A DNA stretch of 64,000 nucleotides from Megalopta genalis (GCF_051020955.1 NW_027476344.1:186001-250000); one strand, 5' to 3'. Shown: positions 36,082 to 46,438, counted from the stretch's first letter. The notes: generated by a model not told the origin, from the sequence alone. Program-made: numbers and translations.

Positions 36082-37655
36082 ATGGGTCTTAACGAAAATG
36101 AAAAACAAACAAAAACAACCAAGCGTCCAAAGACGACGGGTCCAGCTCCTACTCGGAGTGAAGCCGTCGCCGCAGACGCGGGAACTGCAAATGCAGCTGT
36201 CAGTCCCCCCGCGTCTGTGAGAAAGACAAGATCCGGGAAGGTGATCAATATCGCCAGTCCTCGTGTGATCTTGCAAAGATGTGTGACTCCCACGCGAGCG
36301 GTCTCGGTGAAAACCGACCCACGGTAGAAGGTGCGCCGGACACCAGTAACGTGGTAGTAATCGAACGAGTCGGAGACACGTCACTCGTGAAGGTGCAGTC
36401 GGCACCCGAGCGTGTCGAGGACCCTAAAGGTGACGGTTGGCAAACCGTCACCAAAAAGTCGAAGCGAGCCAAGCCGGGCGCACCCACCGGCAAGGCCGCA
36501 GTAAACCGGGCCAGGAGACCGAAGGGGACGTTCTCCGGGCAAAAGGTACGGCCTCTCGATCTCGTAAGAGATGAAGCCTTTAGGCGAGTGTCCGAAATAC
36601 GGACCTTTTGCTTTCGACCCGAGTCGAAAGTCAACAAGGAGTCCGGGTCAAAGATACTCGCCGAGGTTGAGGCACTCAACGAGTTGGTTCAGGAGCTTAT
36701 TCAACGGAATAGCTTCGTCGAAGGGCAACTCGCCGCGGTCAGGGCGGACCTAAAAGCGCGTCCTGCCGTAATGAGTGCGTTGCGACCTGGGCCGTCCAAG
36801 GGAACTCTCCCGAAGACGGCCTGCAATGCCGCGCAGCCGACTTACGCCCAAGTGGCCAAAGTCGACTGCAAAAGAGCTTCTCCGGAAGCGGGAAGACGGC
36901 CACAATCGCAGCATGTGGTGAAAATCTTCCCGCCGAAGGAAAAAGGACAGAGCAGCGAAGTTACGAAGGTTACTGTTCTGTCCCTCATTAAACCAGCGAA
37001 GGAGGCGATCCGAGTAAAGTCGGTCCGACGCATCCACTCCGGTGGCATCGTCGTCGAGACCGACCGAAAGGAGGACCTGCAAGCCTTCGTTGGAAATAAG
37101 AAGCTCCGGAGCGCGGGTCTGTCCGTCTCCTTACCTACCAAGCGAGACCCTGAGGTTTTAGTTTACGACGTCCCGCGTCGGATGGGTAAGGAGGAAATTG
37201 CCTCCAGCATTTGGAGGCAAAACCTCTGCGATGCGAACCAGAAGGATGTGCCTTCGGGAATTCGGGTCAGCCGCATGGCTGGCAAGACCCCGGAGACTGC
37301 CAACTGGGTCGTTGCCGTCAGTCCGCAGAATGTTCAGCGGCTGAAGCAGAGGGGTAGCCGAGTTTACCTCGGATGGAACTCCTGTCGTGTACGGGATTTC
37401 GTCCAGGTGCTTCGGTGCTACCGTTGTCAACGCTTCGGGCATACCTCGAAGCATTGTAAATTCAAGGAGGATGTGTGCGGTCACTGCTCCCAAAAGGGGC
37501 ATACCTTCACGCTCTGTAGCAAGAAGAGTGAACCTCCGGTCTGCTCTAATTGCAAGGACAGAGGGTGGGCTAGTGAACACAAGTCGCGGGACCCAGCTTG
37601 CGCTTCCTATCAGGCGGCGCTAGCTTTGGAGTCGTCCCGTGACCGACTTGAGTGA
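36082..37655 (+). pseudogene. gag (ORF1) of an R1-clade-like non-LTR element, frameshifted, pol missing
   Basis: The frame starting MGLNENEKQTK at 36082 runs 81 codons and is followed, in another frame, by 36279-37655 (458 codons), implying one frameshift at about 36280-36327. The longer part has a basic Lys/Arg segment, a predicted helical stretch (ILAEVEALNELVQELIQ) and three C-terminal zinc knuckles: CYRCQRFGHTSKHC and CGHCSQKGHTFTLC (both C-x2-C-x4-H-x4-C), then a CSNC-type third. This is the usual gag of R1, TRAS and jockey-like elements and would package element RNA. No endonuclease or reverse transcriptase frame follows the stop, so the copy is gag-only, by deletion or by nature. Confidence 0.75.
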
Positions 37656-38170
37656 CGGGCAGATGTGGACTTGTCCACTCCGCCATTCGAACGGCATGCT
37701 GGGCGGACCCCTCGGGGTTCGTCCCCTCGGGCCAGGCTGAAGCCCCTCTTGCGGAGATAAATTGACTTTAACACTACTCCGTCAAGAGTGCCTGGATTGG
37801 GTTGGACTCGAGGTGGCAGTGGGAGTAGCACGTTGTCTTCCCCTGTCACGATAACGAACGAGGGTAGAGCCAGACCATCGGCACCCGTCGAGAGAGCGGC
37901 TAGTATAGTCCACATAGGACCCAGGCATAGCCCATCTTAAGACTCACAACGACGACACTAACTGTATTTTGTGGTCTCCATTTTGTTTATTAATCAGTAG
38001 GTTAGGTAGCAACGTTCTAAGCCATGTTGCTCGAGGGGTAAGTCGAACCGCTGGGCAAGGGGTGGGTCCATCCGCGGCGAGCCGAACCGCGGGGCAAGGT
38101 GTCGGGGGGGGGGGGTCTAAGCGGTGCAACCGCGGGTCAAGAGGGGGAATTCAGCCGCGACGAGCTCCGG
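37656..38170 (+). other. sequence downstream of gag, no gene seen
   Basis: GC-rich to about 37915, possibly element 3' sequence, then mixed composition. It includes a pair of similar blocks (CGAACCGC(T/G)GGGCAAGG at about 38044 and 38083) and a run of 13 G near 38103. No pol homology. Confidence 0.4.
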
Positions 38171-38312
38171 GATGAGGGGAGGGGGGTGTCTCTTGATTTC
38201 GCATTTCGTAAGCGTTATCGATAGTCGCTTACCTTCCGGTCTTCTCATCTTATGAATTCAATTATGCAGCGTTTTTATCGCTCTTGCATTTTTACATTGT
38301 AGGAGATGTTTT

Positions 38313-38356
<44 letters not shown>

Positions 38357-38533
38357 GTAGACGCATCGCAATGGTATTTCTCTCTAACTCACTCTCTCTC
38401 TTCGGCAGCATTTGTAACGAGTCTGGACACATTTTCTAAAGCGGTTTTCTCGTCATATTGAAATTTAATTATGCAACGTTTTTTATCGCATTCCGGATGA
38501 CTCTCGAACGCGTTATCTTCCCATGGTATCAGT
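38171..38533. other. intergenic stretch with imperfect duplication
   Basis: A short AT-rich block, AATTATGCAGCGTTTTTATC near 38257, is repeated in similar form near 38466. The (GA)n run lies between them. No gene recognised. Confidence 0.4.
38318..38354. repeat. (GA)n microsatellite
   Basis: About 37 nt of alternating AG. Confidence 0.95.
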
Positions 38534-38815
38534 TTGCTCATTTTATTGAATTTTCTTTCGCTAAATTTGCTATTCAGTCACGAATCGTTATGGAAGTTTG
38601 TTCGTTTGCAACATCCATCGCGAGCGTGCCATCCTTGCAATCTCTCGCAACATCCAAGATATTTTCTTTCGTGCGACGTTTACGCGTTACTAGATACCAT
38701 CGGGATGGGAGAGAGTCGCAACGGTTGGTTGATGCAGAGTTTAGTCAAGTTTGTTAAAACTGGTAATTTAACCGAAGACGTTAAATTGAAATTGAAAAGT
38801 TTGCTTTGTAAGTAA
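38534..38815 (+). CDS. hypothetical small protein at the Polinton left end
   Basis: 93-codon open frame ending 11 bp before the next frame. The second half (CDVYALLDTIGMGES and KTGNLTEDVKLKLKSLLC) has the look of real coding sequence and stops just before the polymerase-region remnant in the same orientation. No domain recognised. It may be a Polinton accessory gene or part of a longer broken one. Confidence 0.35.
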   Translation: MLILLNFLSLNLLFSHESLWKFVRLQHPSRACHPCNLSQHPRYFLSCDVYALLDTIGMGESRNGWLMQSLVKFVKTGNLTEDVKLKLKSLLCK

Positions 38816-38826
38816 ATTTTCGTAAG

Positions 38827-39403
38827 ATGACGCAAGTGTGCAAAGATATGGTTCAATTAATGACTCGTATGTCGACGTTGATCCGAACTGTCGACGAATT
38901 TCGTGAATGGCCGAAATCGTACATCGAGTGTTTGCGGTTGAGAATGCATGAACATCGAGAAAATAAACCGAGGATCCACAAGTGTAAAATCGAACTTACT
39001 CTCGATCGTGTGTCGCATGCAGACATTGAACGCTGCGCTGTGTCATCGGTTTTCGTCTCGCGTTGGCAGAGGTTTGTACAGAAGCGTTCGCGCGAGAGCA
39101 TCGACTCTTCGTTGGGAGAACATCGAGTCGGCGTTTCAGAATCGCATATCGACCAGCATCGTGATCAACGTCGAGCATATCGATCCGCGTTATTTCTTGC
39201 AACACGCGAAGCGAATAGTTACGAGTCGCTTTATGTTTAGTGAACAATGTCTCTATTGCCCCACCAACGACGATGACAACGAGGGCGGAGACGCCAACGA
39301 TTTGATTGGACCACTGTGCGCTCAGCGAGGTACGCATCTTTCGGATGTGGTAACGACGACAACAAGTGTAGTGGCGGCGATAACGATGAATAAAAAAAAA
39401 TAA
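38827..39403 (+). pseudogene. Polinton polymerase-region protein, N-terminal remnant
   Basis: A frame from 38827 (HRENKPRIHKCKIELTLDRV) breaks near 39045 and continues in a second frame (VGRGLYRSVRARASTLRW, then HIDPRYFLQHAKRIV). I associate this combination with the N-terminal region preceding the DNA polymerase B of hymenopteran Polintons, from memory and without a search. The polymerase domain itself is absent; the frame dissolves by 39240-39403, and the integrase gene ends convergently at 39461. Confidence 0.4.
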
Positions 39404-39460
39404 TAATACAAAGTTTAAAAGTGTAATTTTTTTATTTTCTTCAATAAAAAGAAAAATACA

Positions 39461-40396
39461 TTATATATGATTAAAGTACAGATGATTTTTTATCCAAGAA
39501 CTATGCGACGAATGGGGTCCCAACCATTTTACGTATATTTCATTTCCTTTTCTACGCAATACATTTTCCACTAAATACACGTCGGCATACTTGGTAGCGC
39601 GCATTTCGTGTTCGTAAAATCCCCCGGCGATAGGTTTGTTCTTCGAGTCGGTCAACAGGTATGTGACGGGATTGGTTCGCTTCACCGCAATGATCCTAAA
39701 TACTTCCATCGACCAGTTCGGCATTTTTCCTTTGTCGAACGCTGTTTTGAACTTGCTTATACGCACGTAGTCGCCAACATTGAATTTCGCAGGACCGGCG
39801 ATTTTAACGTTGCTGTAAACGATGGACAAGAGAGTCTTCGCATTTTTACGATTCACGGCCGCTGGTCGCATACGGATGGTACGATGTTTTCGATTATTAT
39901 AATTTTCGATCAATGCGGGAAGCTCGTCGATCCATTGATACTTTCCGCTCAACGAGAAGAATTTCCACACGTTGTTCTCCAGCGTACGATTGAATCGCTC
40001 GACTATGGATGCTTTCATGGTGCTGTACGTGGAATAGTGCTTGACGTTGCGTTTTCTCAGATATTCTTGAAAATCTTTATTGTAAAACTCTTTCCCCATA
40101 TCGGCTTGCAAATTGTATGGTATTCTACCGTACTTTCTCAACACCGACGCGAAAGCTTTGCACACGTCGTTGGCATTATTACTTTTCAGTGGGACTGCCC
40201 AAGCATTTTTGCTAAATGTATCGATTATTGTGAGAATGTATTGATGTCCCCTATTGTTTCTAGCATATCGTTGAACCTCGATGATGTCGGCTTGCCAAAG
40301 ATCGTCGAGTCCTCGCACGATCACTCGCCTGCGCGGGAAGAAACGCCTCCTTGGAGCATGCAGTTCGTTCACCAACTTTACTTTCTCGTCGCTCAT
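39461..40396 (-). CDS. Polinton integrase (rve core plus chromodomain)
   Basis: 311 codons from the ATG at 40396 (an upstream GTG extends the frame by five codons and is not needed). The retroviral-type integrase core shows Asp in LWQADIIEV, Asp in LQADMGKEFY and Glu in ASIVERFNRTL, the DDE set in order and spacing. The C-terminus carries a chromodomain-like segment (YLVENVLRRKGNEIYVKWLG). It would join element ends to target DNA. The frame has no stop or shift, making it the only apparently intact Polinton gene here. It lies convergent with the polymerase remnant. Intactness in a dead element suggests a fairly recent death or chance survival. Confidence 0.88.
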   Translation of the reverse strand: MSDEKVKLVNELHAPRRRFFPRRRVIVRGLDDLWQADIIEVQRYARNNRGHQYILTIIDTFSKNAWAVPLKSNNANDVCKAFASVLRKYGRIPYNLQADMGKEFYNKDFQEYLRKRNVKHYSTYSTMKASIVERFNRTLENNVWKFFSLSGKYQWIDELPALIENYNNRKHRTIRMRPAAVNRKNAKTLLSIVYSNVKIAGPAKFNVGDYVRISKFKTAFDKGKMPNWSMEVFRIIAVKRTNPVTYLLTDSKNKPIAGGFYEHEMRATKYADVYLVENVLRRKGNEIYVKWLGPHSSHSSWIKNHLYFNHI

Positions 40397-40489
40397 GATT
40401 ACCACTGACACCTCTCTCTCTTGCTTTATCGGGTTCGCGGTCGCTTCAAAACGAAAGATGAATGAATTGTTCGTTTAACTTTATGCTAC

Positions 40490-40780
40490 CTAAGTTTCTT
40501 CGGTTGCTGCTGCTGCTGCCGCTGCCGCAACATTTTTCTCGTTTCTCGGTTCAATCATTATCTTCTGCTCTTTCGACGATATTTCGAGCAGCTCTTGTTG
40601 TTGTTGTTGTTTAATCTGATATATTTGTTGGCAAACGTGGTCGAGTCTCAACACAATATTTGTAAATCTATCGTCCCAATTTTCGTCCACGGATATCGTT
40701 TGATTGGTTTCGCAGCAATTCCAACGAATGCTCGTTCTATCGAACCACCTGTTAAATTTATCAACAGCCATTTCATTCAT
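40490..40780 (-). CDS. small Gln-rich coiled-coil protein in the Polinton
   Basis: 96 codons from ATG at 40780 (MNEMAVDKFNRWFDRT). The middle shows heptad-like sequence (LDHVCQQIYQIKQQQQQELLEI), and the C-terminus has a run of Ala. It lies between integrase and the split gene in the same orientation and ends 94 bp before the integrase ATG. No known domain; a structural or accessory role is only a guess. The longer reading that starts inside the Copia LTR is an artefact. Confidence 0.45.
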   Translation of the reverse strand: MNEMAVDKFNRWFDRTSIRWNCCETNQTISVDENWDDRFTNIVLRLDHVCQQIYQIKQQQQQELLEISSKEQKIMIEPRNEKNVAAAAAAAATEET

Positions 40781-41051
40781 TATTGCAGTAACGAGTATCC
40801 GACTATTTAATTTATAATCAATCCGGCTTACCGAAGTTCTTCGATTATGGATATTATTTCGTTGTCGTGAAAGGTGTGTCCGGTATTTTTCGATGGCATC
40901 AGCAATCTCAAACGATCCACCAGCTCGTTTGGATCGACCCAATGCACGTAATCGATTGGATGGTTGGTTACACGCATCATCGTTGGAATTTGTATACCCT
41001 TTCCGCGCAACGTCGAAAACATCGGTCCTATGATATTTTTGTACTTGTAAC

Positions 41052-41195
41052 TGTTGATTATTTATTGAACACACAAGATCAAATCTAGAGGCTTGCTCGA
41101 GAGAGCTTAGAGACAACGAGTGCTGCTCACCGACGTGTAACGGACTTTCGAGTCAACGCACGTTTCGCGCTCACGTGCCCTGCAGATGGGCAGCA
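41052..41195 (-). repeat. Copia 3' LTR, 82-bp deletion
   Basis: 144 bp, matching both ends of the other LTR but lacking about 82 bp of its middle. Confidence 0.85.
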
Positions 41196-41236
41196 AGGGC
41201 CGATTTACCTTAAAAAAACGGACAAGGCCGTAAAAC

Positions 41237-41720
41237 TTAGAAATTACCTATTTTCAACAGCATTGAAAATGCTTTTACATTTACACTCCCACTTAATATG
41301 TATGTTCTATTACTCTTAGTTTTTCTCGTATCGATACAACCAGCAAAATCTGCATCGGTATAACCAACTAAATCACGTTGACTGCCACTGCATCCATATA
41401 TTATCCCGAAATTTTGCGTAGCCATCAAATATCTTATTCTTATTTTAGCAGCATTCCAATGCTCTCTACCGTAAGATTCGAAAAATTGACTCATATAATT
41501 AACTGAATATTCTATATCGGGACGAGACACTCTTGCAATAAACATTAAAGATCCAATCAACTCTCTATATGGCACACTATCATACTTCTCATTCGATACA
41601 TTCTTTCGCAGACATAAACCTGGTTCCTCAGGAACATTTACATGTATCGCATTGCACATTGACTCTTACTTATTACTAAACCGTCATCAACGTACAATGC
41701 TAAAACACTCGCACTTCGTC
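41237..41720 (-). pseudogene. Copia reverse transcriptase C-terminus and RNase H start
   Basis: A YVDDG polymerase motif (ALYVDDGLVISK) is read near 41705-41670. It is followed in the frame 41659-41237 by YRELIGSLMFIA, SRPDIEYSVNYMSQF and GYTDADFAGCIDTRKTKS, the connection and RNase H start of Copia pol. Upstream reverse transcriptase motifs are absent and the frame stops within RNase H, so it is dead. Confidence 0.85.
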
Positions 41721-41844
41721 GACAACACCAAAAAACACACACATATCACTTTGGATGTTCTTCTTCATCGTCTTCCATAGCATATTCTCCGTGGAATATT
41801 TTTTTCTCTTTTTTTTGTTATCTTTTAAAGTTTCTTCCTGGATT

Positions 41845-42560
41845 CTACTTTTTATCAGCCTCTTCTTTGATCTTCAATTGCGCTATTCTTCTAGATTGTC
41901 TAACAGGTGTCTCGTTTTGGGTTGCTCCCGACTGTTCTTCGGCGATGTCTGTACCAACCTCGAGACCCAGTACCATTTTTCGTTTCTGTCGCTTTTTCTG
42001 AGGTATCGGCGTTAAATTCAAAGAATCGTTGACATTGTTTATTAAAAAACTCTGTTCATTGTACACTTTGCTCGTTGTATACAAGGCTCGAACATTCATA
42101 TGTCCCATCCTCTCGTATCCAAGTTTTAGTCTTTGTACTTGCGAATTAGTCGAAATCGCACTATTGCACTGTTCCGGAGGAATTTTCACTTCAAATAACG
42201 TCCGAAATAGCTTGCCGTACCGTACACCAATTGAGAAGAGATTTCCATGCTTATCACGAACTTCGGATCTCTTCGCATATGCATGGAATGAGTACTGTTT
42301 ATCAATTATCGTATCAATTGAAAAAAGATTTCGTTTCAACTCTGGCACATATAAAACATTTTCAACTCTTCTTTCTTGATTTCGATTGTTCACTTTCTCT
42401 AATACCACTATCGTTCCTCTTCTTGCTGCTTCTAACACTTTGTCATCTGCTATTTTCACAAAATGATTATTGGTCAACGATACAAGCGAGGTAAACAAGT
42501 CTTTGCAATACGACATATGCATATTCGCTCCAGAATCCGCGATCCATATGTCTCTATCAC
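41845..42560 (-). pseudogene. Copia protease and pre-integrase region
   Basis: ADSGANMHM (near 42540) is the aspartic protease active site. VLYVPELKRNLFSI and GHMNVRALY follow as the protease tail and the pre-integrase zone. The frame then jumps straight to a linker normally found before the reverse transcriptase (TPVRQSRRIAQLKIKEE), so the whole integrase is deleted in frame. Confidence 0.8.
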
Positions 42561-42637
42561 TGTTAGTAGTTTGCGAAGAATACGCCGTGACTTCACTGAT
42601 GTAAGTGGAATCTATTAATTTCGACTCTGTTGCGTCT

Positions 42638-43432
42638 TCAGTTCGCTTCTTTTGTCCTCTCTTCGGGCACTCTCACCCAATGACCCTTTCCTTTGCAGCA
42701 ATTACGTGTTGTTCTTTTCTTGAGGTCTTCTATCCTCATCGTTGCTTCGCTTTTGCTGAATTTACTGTTCCTTTTTGCATCTTTCTCGTCCGCATACTTC
42801 TTCGATTCGAGCGCTTGCACTCGAACTACAAGAGATGACCCGTTCTCTCCTTCGGCTTCAGAGAGTCGTTTATCCTCGTGGATGAGCATGGCAATCAGAT
42901 TTTCTTTCTTTCGCTCCGCTTTTGCAGTACATTCCCATGCCATTCTAAATGCAGAAAACTTGGAAGTTAGGCAACTCAACAGCTTAGATTCCACAGCGGC
43001 ATCGGAGAGTTCTTCTTCTGCATCCGCTAATCTCTTACAGATGCATCCAAATCGCTGAACTTGAAGAGCGATAGATTCTCCATCTATAAATCGGAACGCA
43101 TAGTATTCTTGCCATGCACTTTGTTTAGTGTCTTCACTTGAGTCACTATACAAATCCTTGAGTTTTGTCCAAATCTGTTTTGGATCAGCGCCGTTAATCA
43201 AATTTGGATGTAGTCTCTTATCTGCAGATCCAAGGAGAATGACAGCAGCCTGTGCTTGAGATTTGTTCCATCTCTTCCAGTCGTCCACTCCTGTGCGGTT
43301 AGGCTCTGCTGCTGTGCCATTCACAAAGCCAGAAAGATCTTTTGCCTCCAACGGGAATGAAATACCGAATTTCCACATCGGGTAGTTCGTTCCGTCCAGG
43401 TTGATCAGATCAATTGAATCTTTATTGGCCAT
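42638..43432 (-). pseudogene. Copia gag (UBN2-type)
   Basis: Starts MANKDSIDLINLDGTNYPMW at 43432. It continues with WKRWNKSQAQA, IWTKLKDLY and RLADAEEELSD, the usual Copia gag (UBN2) pattern. The zinc knuckle near the end is degraded (NCCKGKGHWVR without its last Cys), and the frame ends at 42638 instead of entering the protease. Confidence 0.8.
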
Positions 43433-43548
43433 GATAAAGATGATGTGTCGCACGTTATTCTTTAAACACACGTCACACCACTATGCACTTGAATGTGTCC
43501 GAATAAATACACTAGCGGCGCAGTGGAAGCGTGCTGGGGCCCATAACC

Positions 43549-43774
43549 TGTTGATTATCTATTGAACACACAAGATCTAATCTAGAGGCTTGCTCGTGAG
43601 AACTTAGAGACAACAAGTGTACTCTTAGGCTGTTCACCGACGACTAACTAAAAACGCGGAAGACCCGCAAACTATGGGACGAGAAATCTTTATTGGTCAT
43701 AAATAACTAATCCGTATAACGGACTTTCGAGTCAACGCACGTTTCGCGCTCACGTGCCCTGCAGATGAGCAGCA
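43549..43774 (-). repeat. Copia 5' LTR
   Basis: 226 bp, TG...CA ends on both strands, full length relative to its partner. Confidence 0.85.
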
Positions 43775-44626
43775 CCCATTATCTGGTTACCTCGTTGATG
43801 CGCGCGCGTAGCGATGAGAATGTTTTTGTAAATATTCTTATCGGCCTCGGTGTACAGGTTCTCGTCGGGTATTCTTTTGAATATCAATTCGTAGAGACCT
43901 GGTGTTCCCTTGTACCTAATTTTATTGATAACGATATCGTCGTTGCTTTAAACATCAAACGTGGTGTTTACAAGCATCAGTTTGTCATTGTGAAAATACA
44001 CTCCGTACACGTCGTCCAAATTTTTCGGTGGTCCGCTAAAGAAATCGCTAAAGGTCCAAAATTGTTGAACAAATGTTCGTATTCGGCGCGGTGCGTTTCA
44101 GGACTTTTCAAAATGTTTCGCACCGATGATTCCAACGAGGCCGTAGGAGACGATTCGAAAGCTTTCTCCTGTTGCGCCGAAAGTATCGTAGGTATCGGTT
44201 CGAGCGCCTTGTTGCCACCCGCCTCGTTATCGTCACTGTTGCCACCGTCGTTGCCATCGTCGTCGTCGCCGTCGTTATCGTCTTCGTCGTCGTACAACAC
44301 ATAGTCAATGTCATCGTTGGTAGGAACAGAGGAATATATTTTCTTTTTCTTCTTCAAATGCATACGATCGGCGTATTATCGTTCGCTTCCGTAGCTGTAT
44401 TTTGAATCAGCTGTTTCAACGGCTCCACGAACGAACGCAAATCCGTCTCAATGTTCGACTCCGTATCCATTTTCCAAACCTTCGGGGCTAAACTCTTCTT
44501 ACGTATGACGTCACTGGTCTTGGCTATTTCTTTGGTGATCGCGGCTCGCCGATTTTCCTTAGACCGACACATATCGAGCGGTACGATGCGAATCCGACGA
44601 CTCTTGCAGTCCAAATGAGCCCCCGA

Positions 44627-45269
44627 TCACAGCACGACGAATTCGTTAAATCCGCACCAGTAACGACCACGATTCGCAGGACTGTCTTTGCCGATAACAA
44701 GGAATCCATACTTGTGTCCCCAACACCTCCAACAAAGTGCGTTGCTCGTTTCGAACGACATATTTGTATTCGCATGATCCTGATGAACGTGTCACTGATT
44801 CGTGACATCTAGATTGAATAGAATCACTAGATTCGCATTGTCACGGATCAAATGTTTGAGTATTCTAGCGTACGATTGCGACAGATAGAAACAAACGACG
44901 TGCGATTGTCTGCCCATCGCGAAATATTCTCTCATGACATCCTGTTCGTCGCAAACAACGTCGTCAAAAGATAAATATTGAATTCGGTCGAGCATCTGCT
45001 GGGGGAATCACGTCCGCGTTGTCCGAGTAGGCAAAATAACCTACATCCCCCACGGACGAGAGCAAGTTGCTCAAGTATTGATACTATGGTTGACGCAGCG
45101 ATTTCGAATACACGTACACGTTTGCGAATCGCAGCCCATTCGGACTCTCCAACAGACTAATCATAACGTTCGTTTTACCACATCCTGACGGGCCGCTTAT
45201 CACGCACCGTATAATACTCGGTAACAAAGATACGTGTTTCCGAATTATCTCATCGTGGTCGTCGAACAT
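44627..45269 (-). pseudogene. Polinton packaging ATPase (FtsK/HerA type), broken
   Basis: ATG at 45269. Walker A GPSGCGKTN lies in CVISGPSGCGKTNVMISLLE. A Walker B-like IFIF...DDVVCDEQ precedes AMGRQSHVVCFYLSQSY and NLVILFNLD. The gene is interrupted by a TAG (after SKSLRQP, near 45092), a frameshift near 44995 and a TGA near 44806. It then runs to a final stop at 44627-44629. In a live element this ATPase pumps DNA into the capsid. Confidence 0.8.
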
Positions 45270-45544
45270 GCGGCAGGTCGGAACTCAGATAATCAAGGAC
45301 TGTCGTACGAAACGCATGCCCCCCTCGCTCTGTTTTCTAGTGATAAAATTCCCTCTCAAACGACAAAATATTTACACGAGAGCTCGAGCATCGTAGATAT
45401 CAGTCTCCTCGTACTCCAATGATAGAGCGCTTCTCCATGTAAGCTGACGTACGCACATTTTTTCTTTTTTTCGTAATCAACAGAAAAATAAAACAAACCT
45501 TGACGTAATAGCGACATATACTATTTACAGACTGTATACCGTAA
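45270..45544. other. divergent intergenic region of the Polinton
   Basis: No gene seen. It lies between the minus-strand ATPase and the minisatellite that precedes the plus-strand structural genes, so it probably contained divergent promoters. Confidence 0.35.
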
Positions 45545-45875
45545 AAACAGCTCTGTATACCGTTACACACTCATAAATCAGCTCTCTATACCGTTACAGA
45601 CTGGTAAAAACAGCTCTGTATGCCGTTTACAGACTGGTAAAAACAGCTCCATATACCGTTACGGACTGGTAAAAAGAGCTCTGTATACCGTTACAGACTG
45701 GTAAAAACAGCTTCGTATGCCGTTTACAGACTGGTAAAAACAGCTCCATATACCGTTACAGACTGGTAAAGAAAGCTCTGCTTACCGTTACAGACTGGTA
45801 AAAACAGCTCCGTATACCGTTACAGTCTGGTAAAAAACAGCTCTGAATACCGTTACGGACTGATAAAAACAATTC
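45545..45875 (+). repeat. 32-bp minisatellite, about 10 copies
   Basis: Ten degenerate copies of about 32 bp, core GTATACCGTTACAGACTGG followed by TAAAAACAGCTC. The last copy ends two bases before the ATG of the protease fusion frame. The units alternate between TATACCG and TATGCCG variants. Confidence 0.9.
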
Positions 45876-45877
45876 TG

Positions 45878-46438
45878 ATGAGGTTAGGTATGGGTCTGAA
45901 GAAGAAGAAGGAGGAGGAGGACCGACAAGCGGTCAAAGGAAAGAGAAAAAATGGTAGTAGAAACAGTGTCGATAGAATTCTACTGATCGCCAAACGAGGC
46001 GGTTTTCTACCGCTGTTGTTACCTGCTTTGGGAGCTTTGGGAGCGTTGACAGATGGCGCTGCTGGGGTGATCAAAACGATAAACGATGCGAAAGCTGCGA
46101 AGGAACAATTGGAAGAAGCGCGACAACACAATCGCGCTATGAAGGGCCGTGGAATTTTCATGCGCGATGAATTGCCGAAACAAGTATGGGTAAACGAACG
46201 AGGAATAGTGAATCTGTATAGCGGTCATGGTTCAGAAACCCAATGGGTCCCGTATATAAAGCATAGTTCGCAAGTCAGTTACTTCGATAGTTTTGGAGAT
46301 CTTCGACCACCGATCCAATTGATTCGTTATTTCGGACCGAACGCGGCGATCTCGTACAATCACAAGATTTATCAAAGTTACGACGAAAGCGTGTGCGGAC
46401 AATTGTGTGTGAAATTTCTGCGAGGAACTCTGATATAG
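45878..46438 (+). pseudogene. Polinton protease fused to an accessory protein, catalytic His lost
   Basis: 186 codons. Residues 1-92 are basic, with a hydrophobic stretch (GGFLPLLLPALGALGAL, about 41-57) and NDAKAAKEQLEEARQHNRAM, typical of a separate small Polinton protein. Residues 93-186 are an adenain-like cysteine protease (FMRDELPK, YFDSFGDL, VCGQLC). The catalytic His normally ahead of WVAY is Gln122 here (ETQWVPY), while Cys173 and Asp137 are present. The two parts are probably joined by a deletion between neighbouring genes. A live protease would process capsid proteins; this one should be inactive. Confidence 0.7.

Larger units (their letters stand above)
41052..43774 (-). mobile_element. 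Copia LTR retrotransposon, internally deleted
   Basis: Two LTRs (41052-41195 and 43549-43774), both TG...CA, bracket a minus-strand gag-pol. Next to the 5' LTR (43530-43548) the minus strand reads GGTTATGGGCCCCAGC, resembling the Copia-type primer-binding site for initiator tRNA-Met. Present are gag, the protease active site, the pre-integrase motif and the end of the reverse transcriptase with part of RNase H. The integrase and most of the reverse transcriptase are missing. The 5-bp flanks (GTAAC and CCCAT) do not match, so no target duplication is visible. Confidence 0.88.
40802..44614 (-). pseudogene. uncharacterised Polinton gene split by a Copia element
   Basis: The right half (44614 down to 43775) is in several frames: AITKEIAKTSDVIRKK and SFVEPLKQLIQ (44614-44354), an acidic stretch and EYEHLFNNFGPLA (44363-43977), then RYKGTPGLYELIFKRIP and ILIATRA (43900-43775), with a TAA near 43950. 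The left half (41051 to 40802) resumes with YKYKN and FSTLRGKGIQIPTMMR, and ends IISIIEELR followed by a TAA and a few more plausible codons. The family recurs beside integrase and ATPase in insect Polintons as I recall it; its function is unknown. Copia at 41052-43774 separates the halves. Confidence 0.65.

Noticed and set aside
37998..38008. TAGGTTAGGT as telomeric repeat
   Set aside because: Only about two partial TTAGG units; no array, so chance is sufficient.
39608..40408. 266-codon plus-strand frame
   Set aside because: Antisense shadow of the integrase gene, which has a complete catalytic set.
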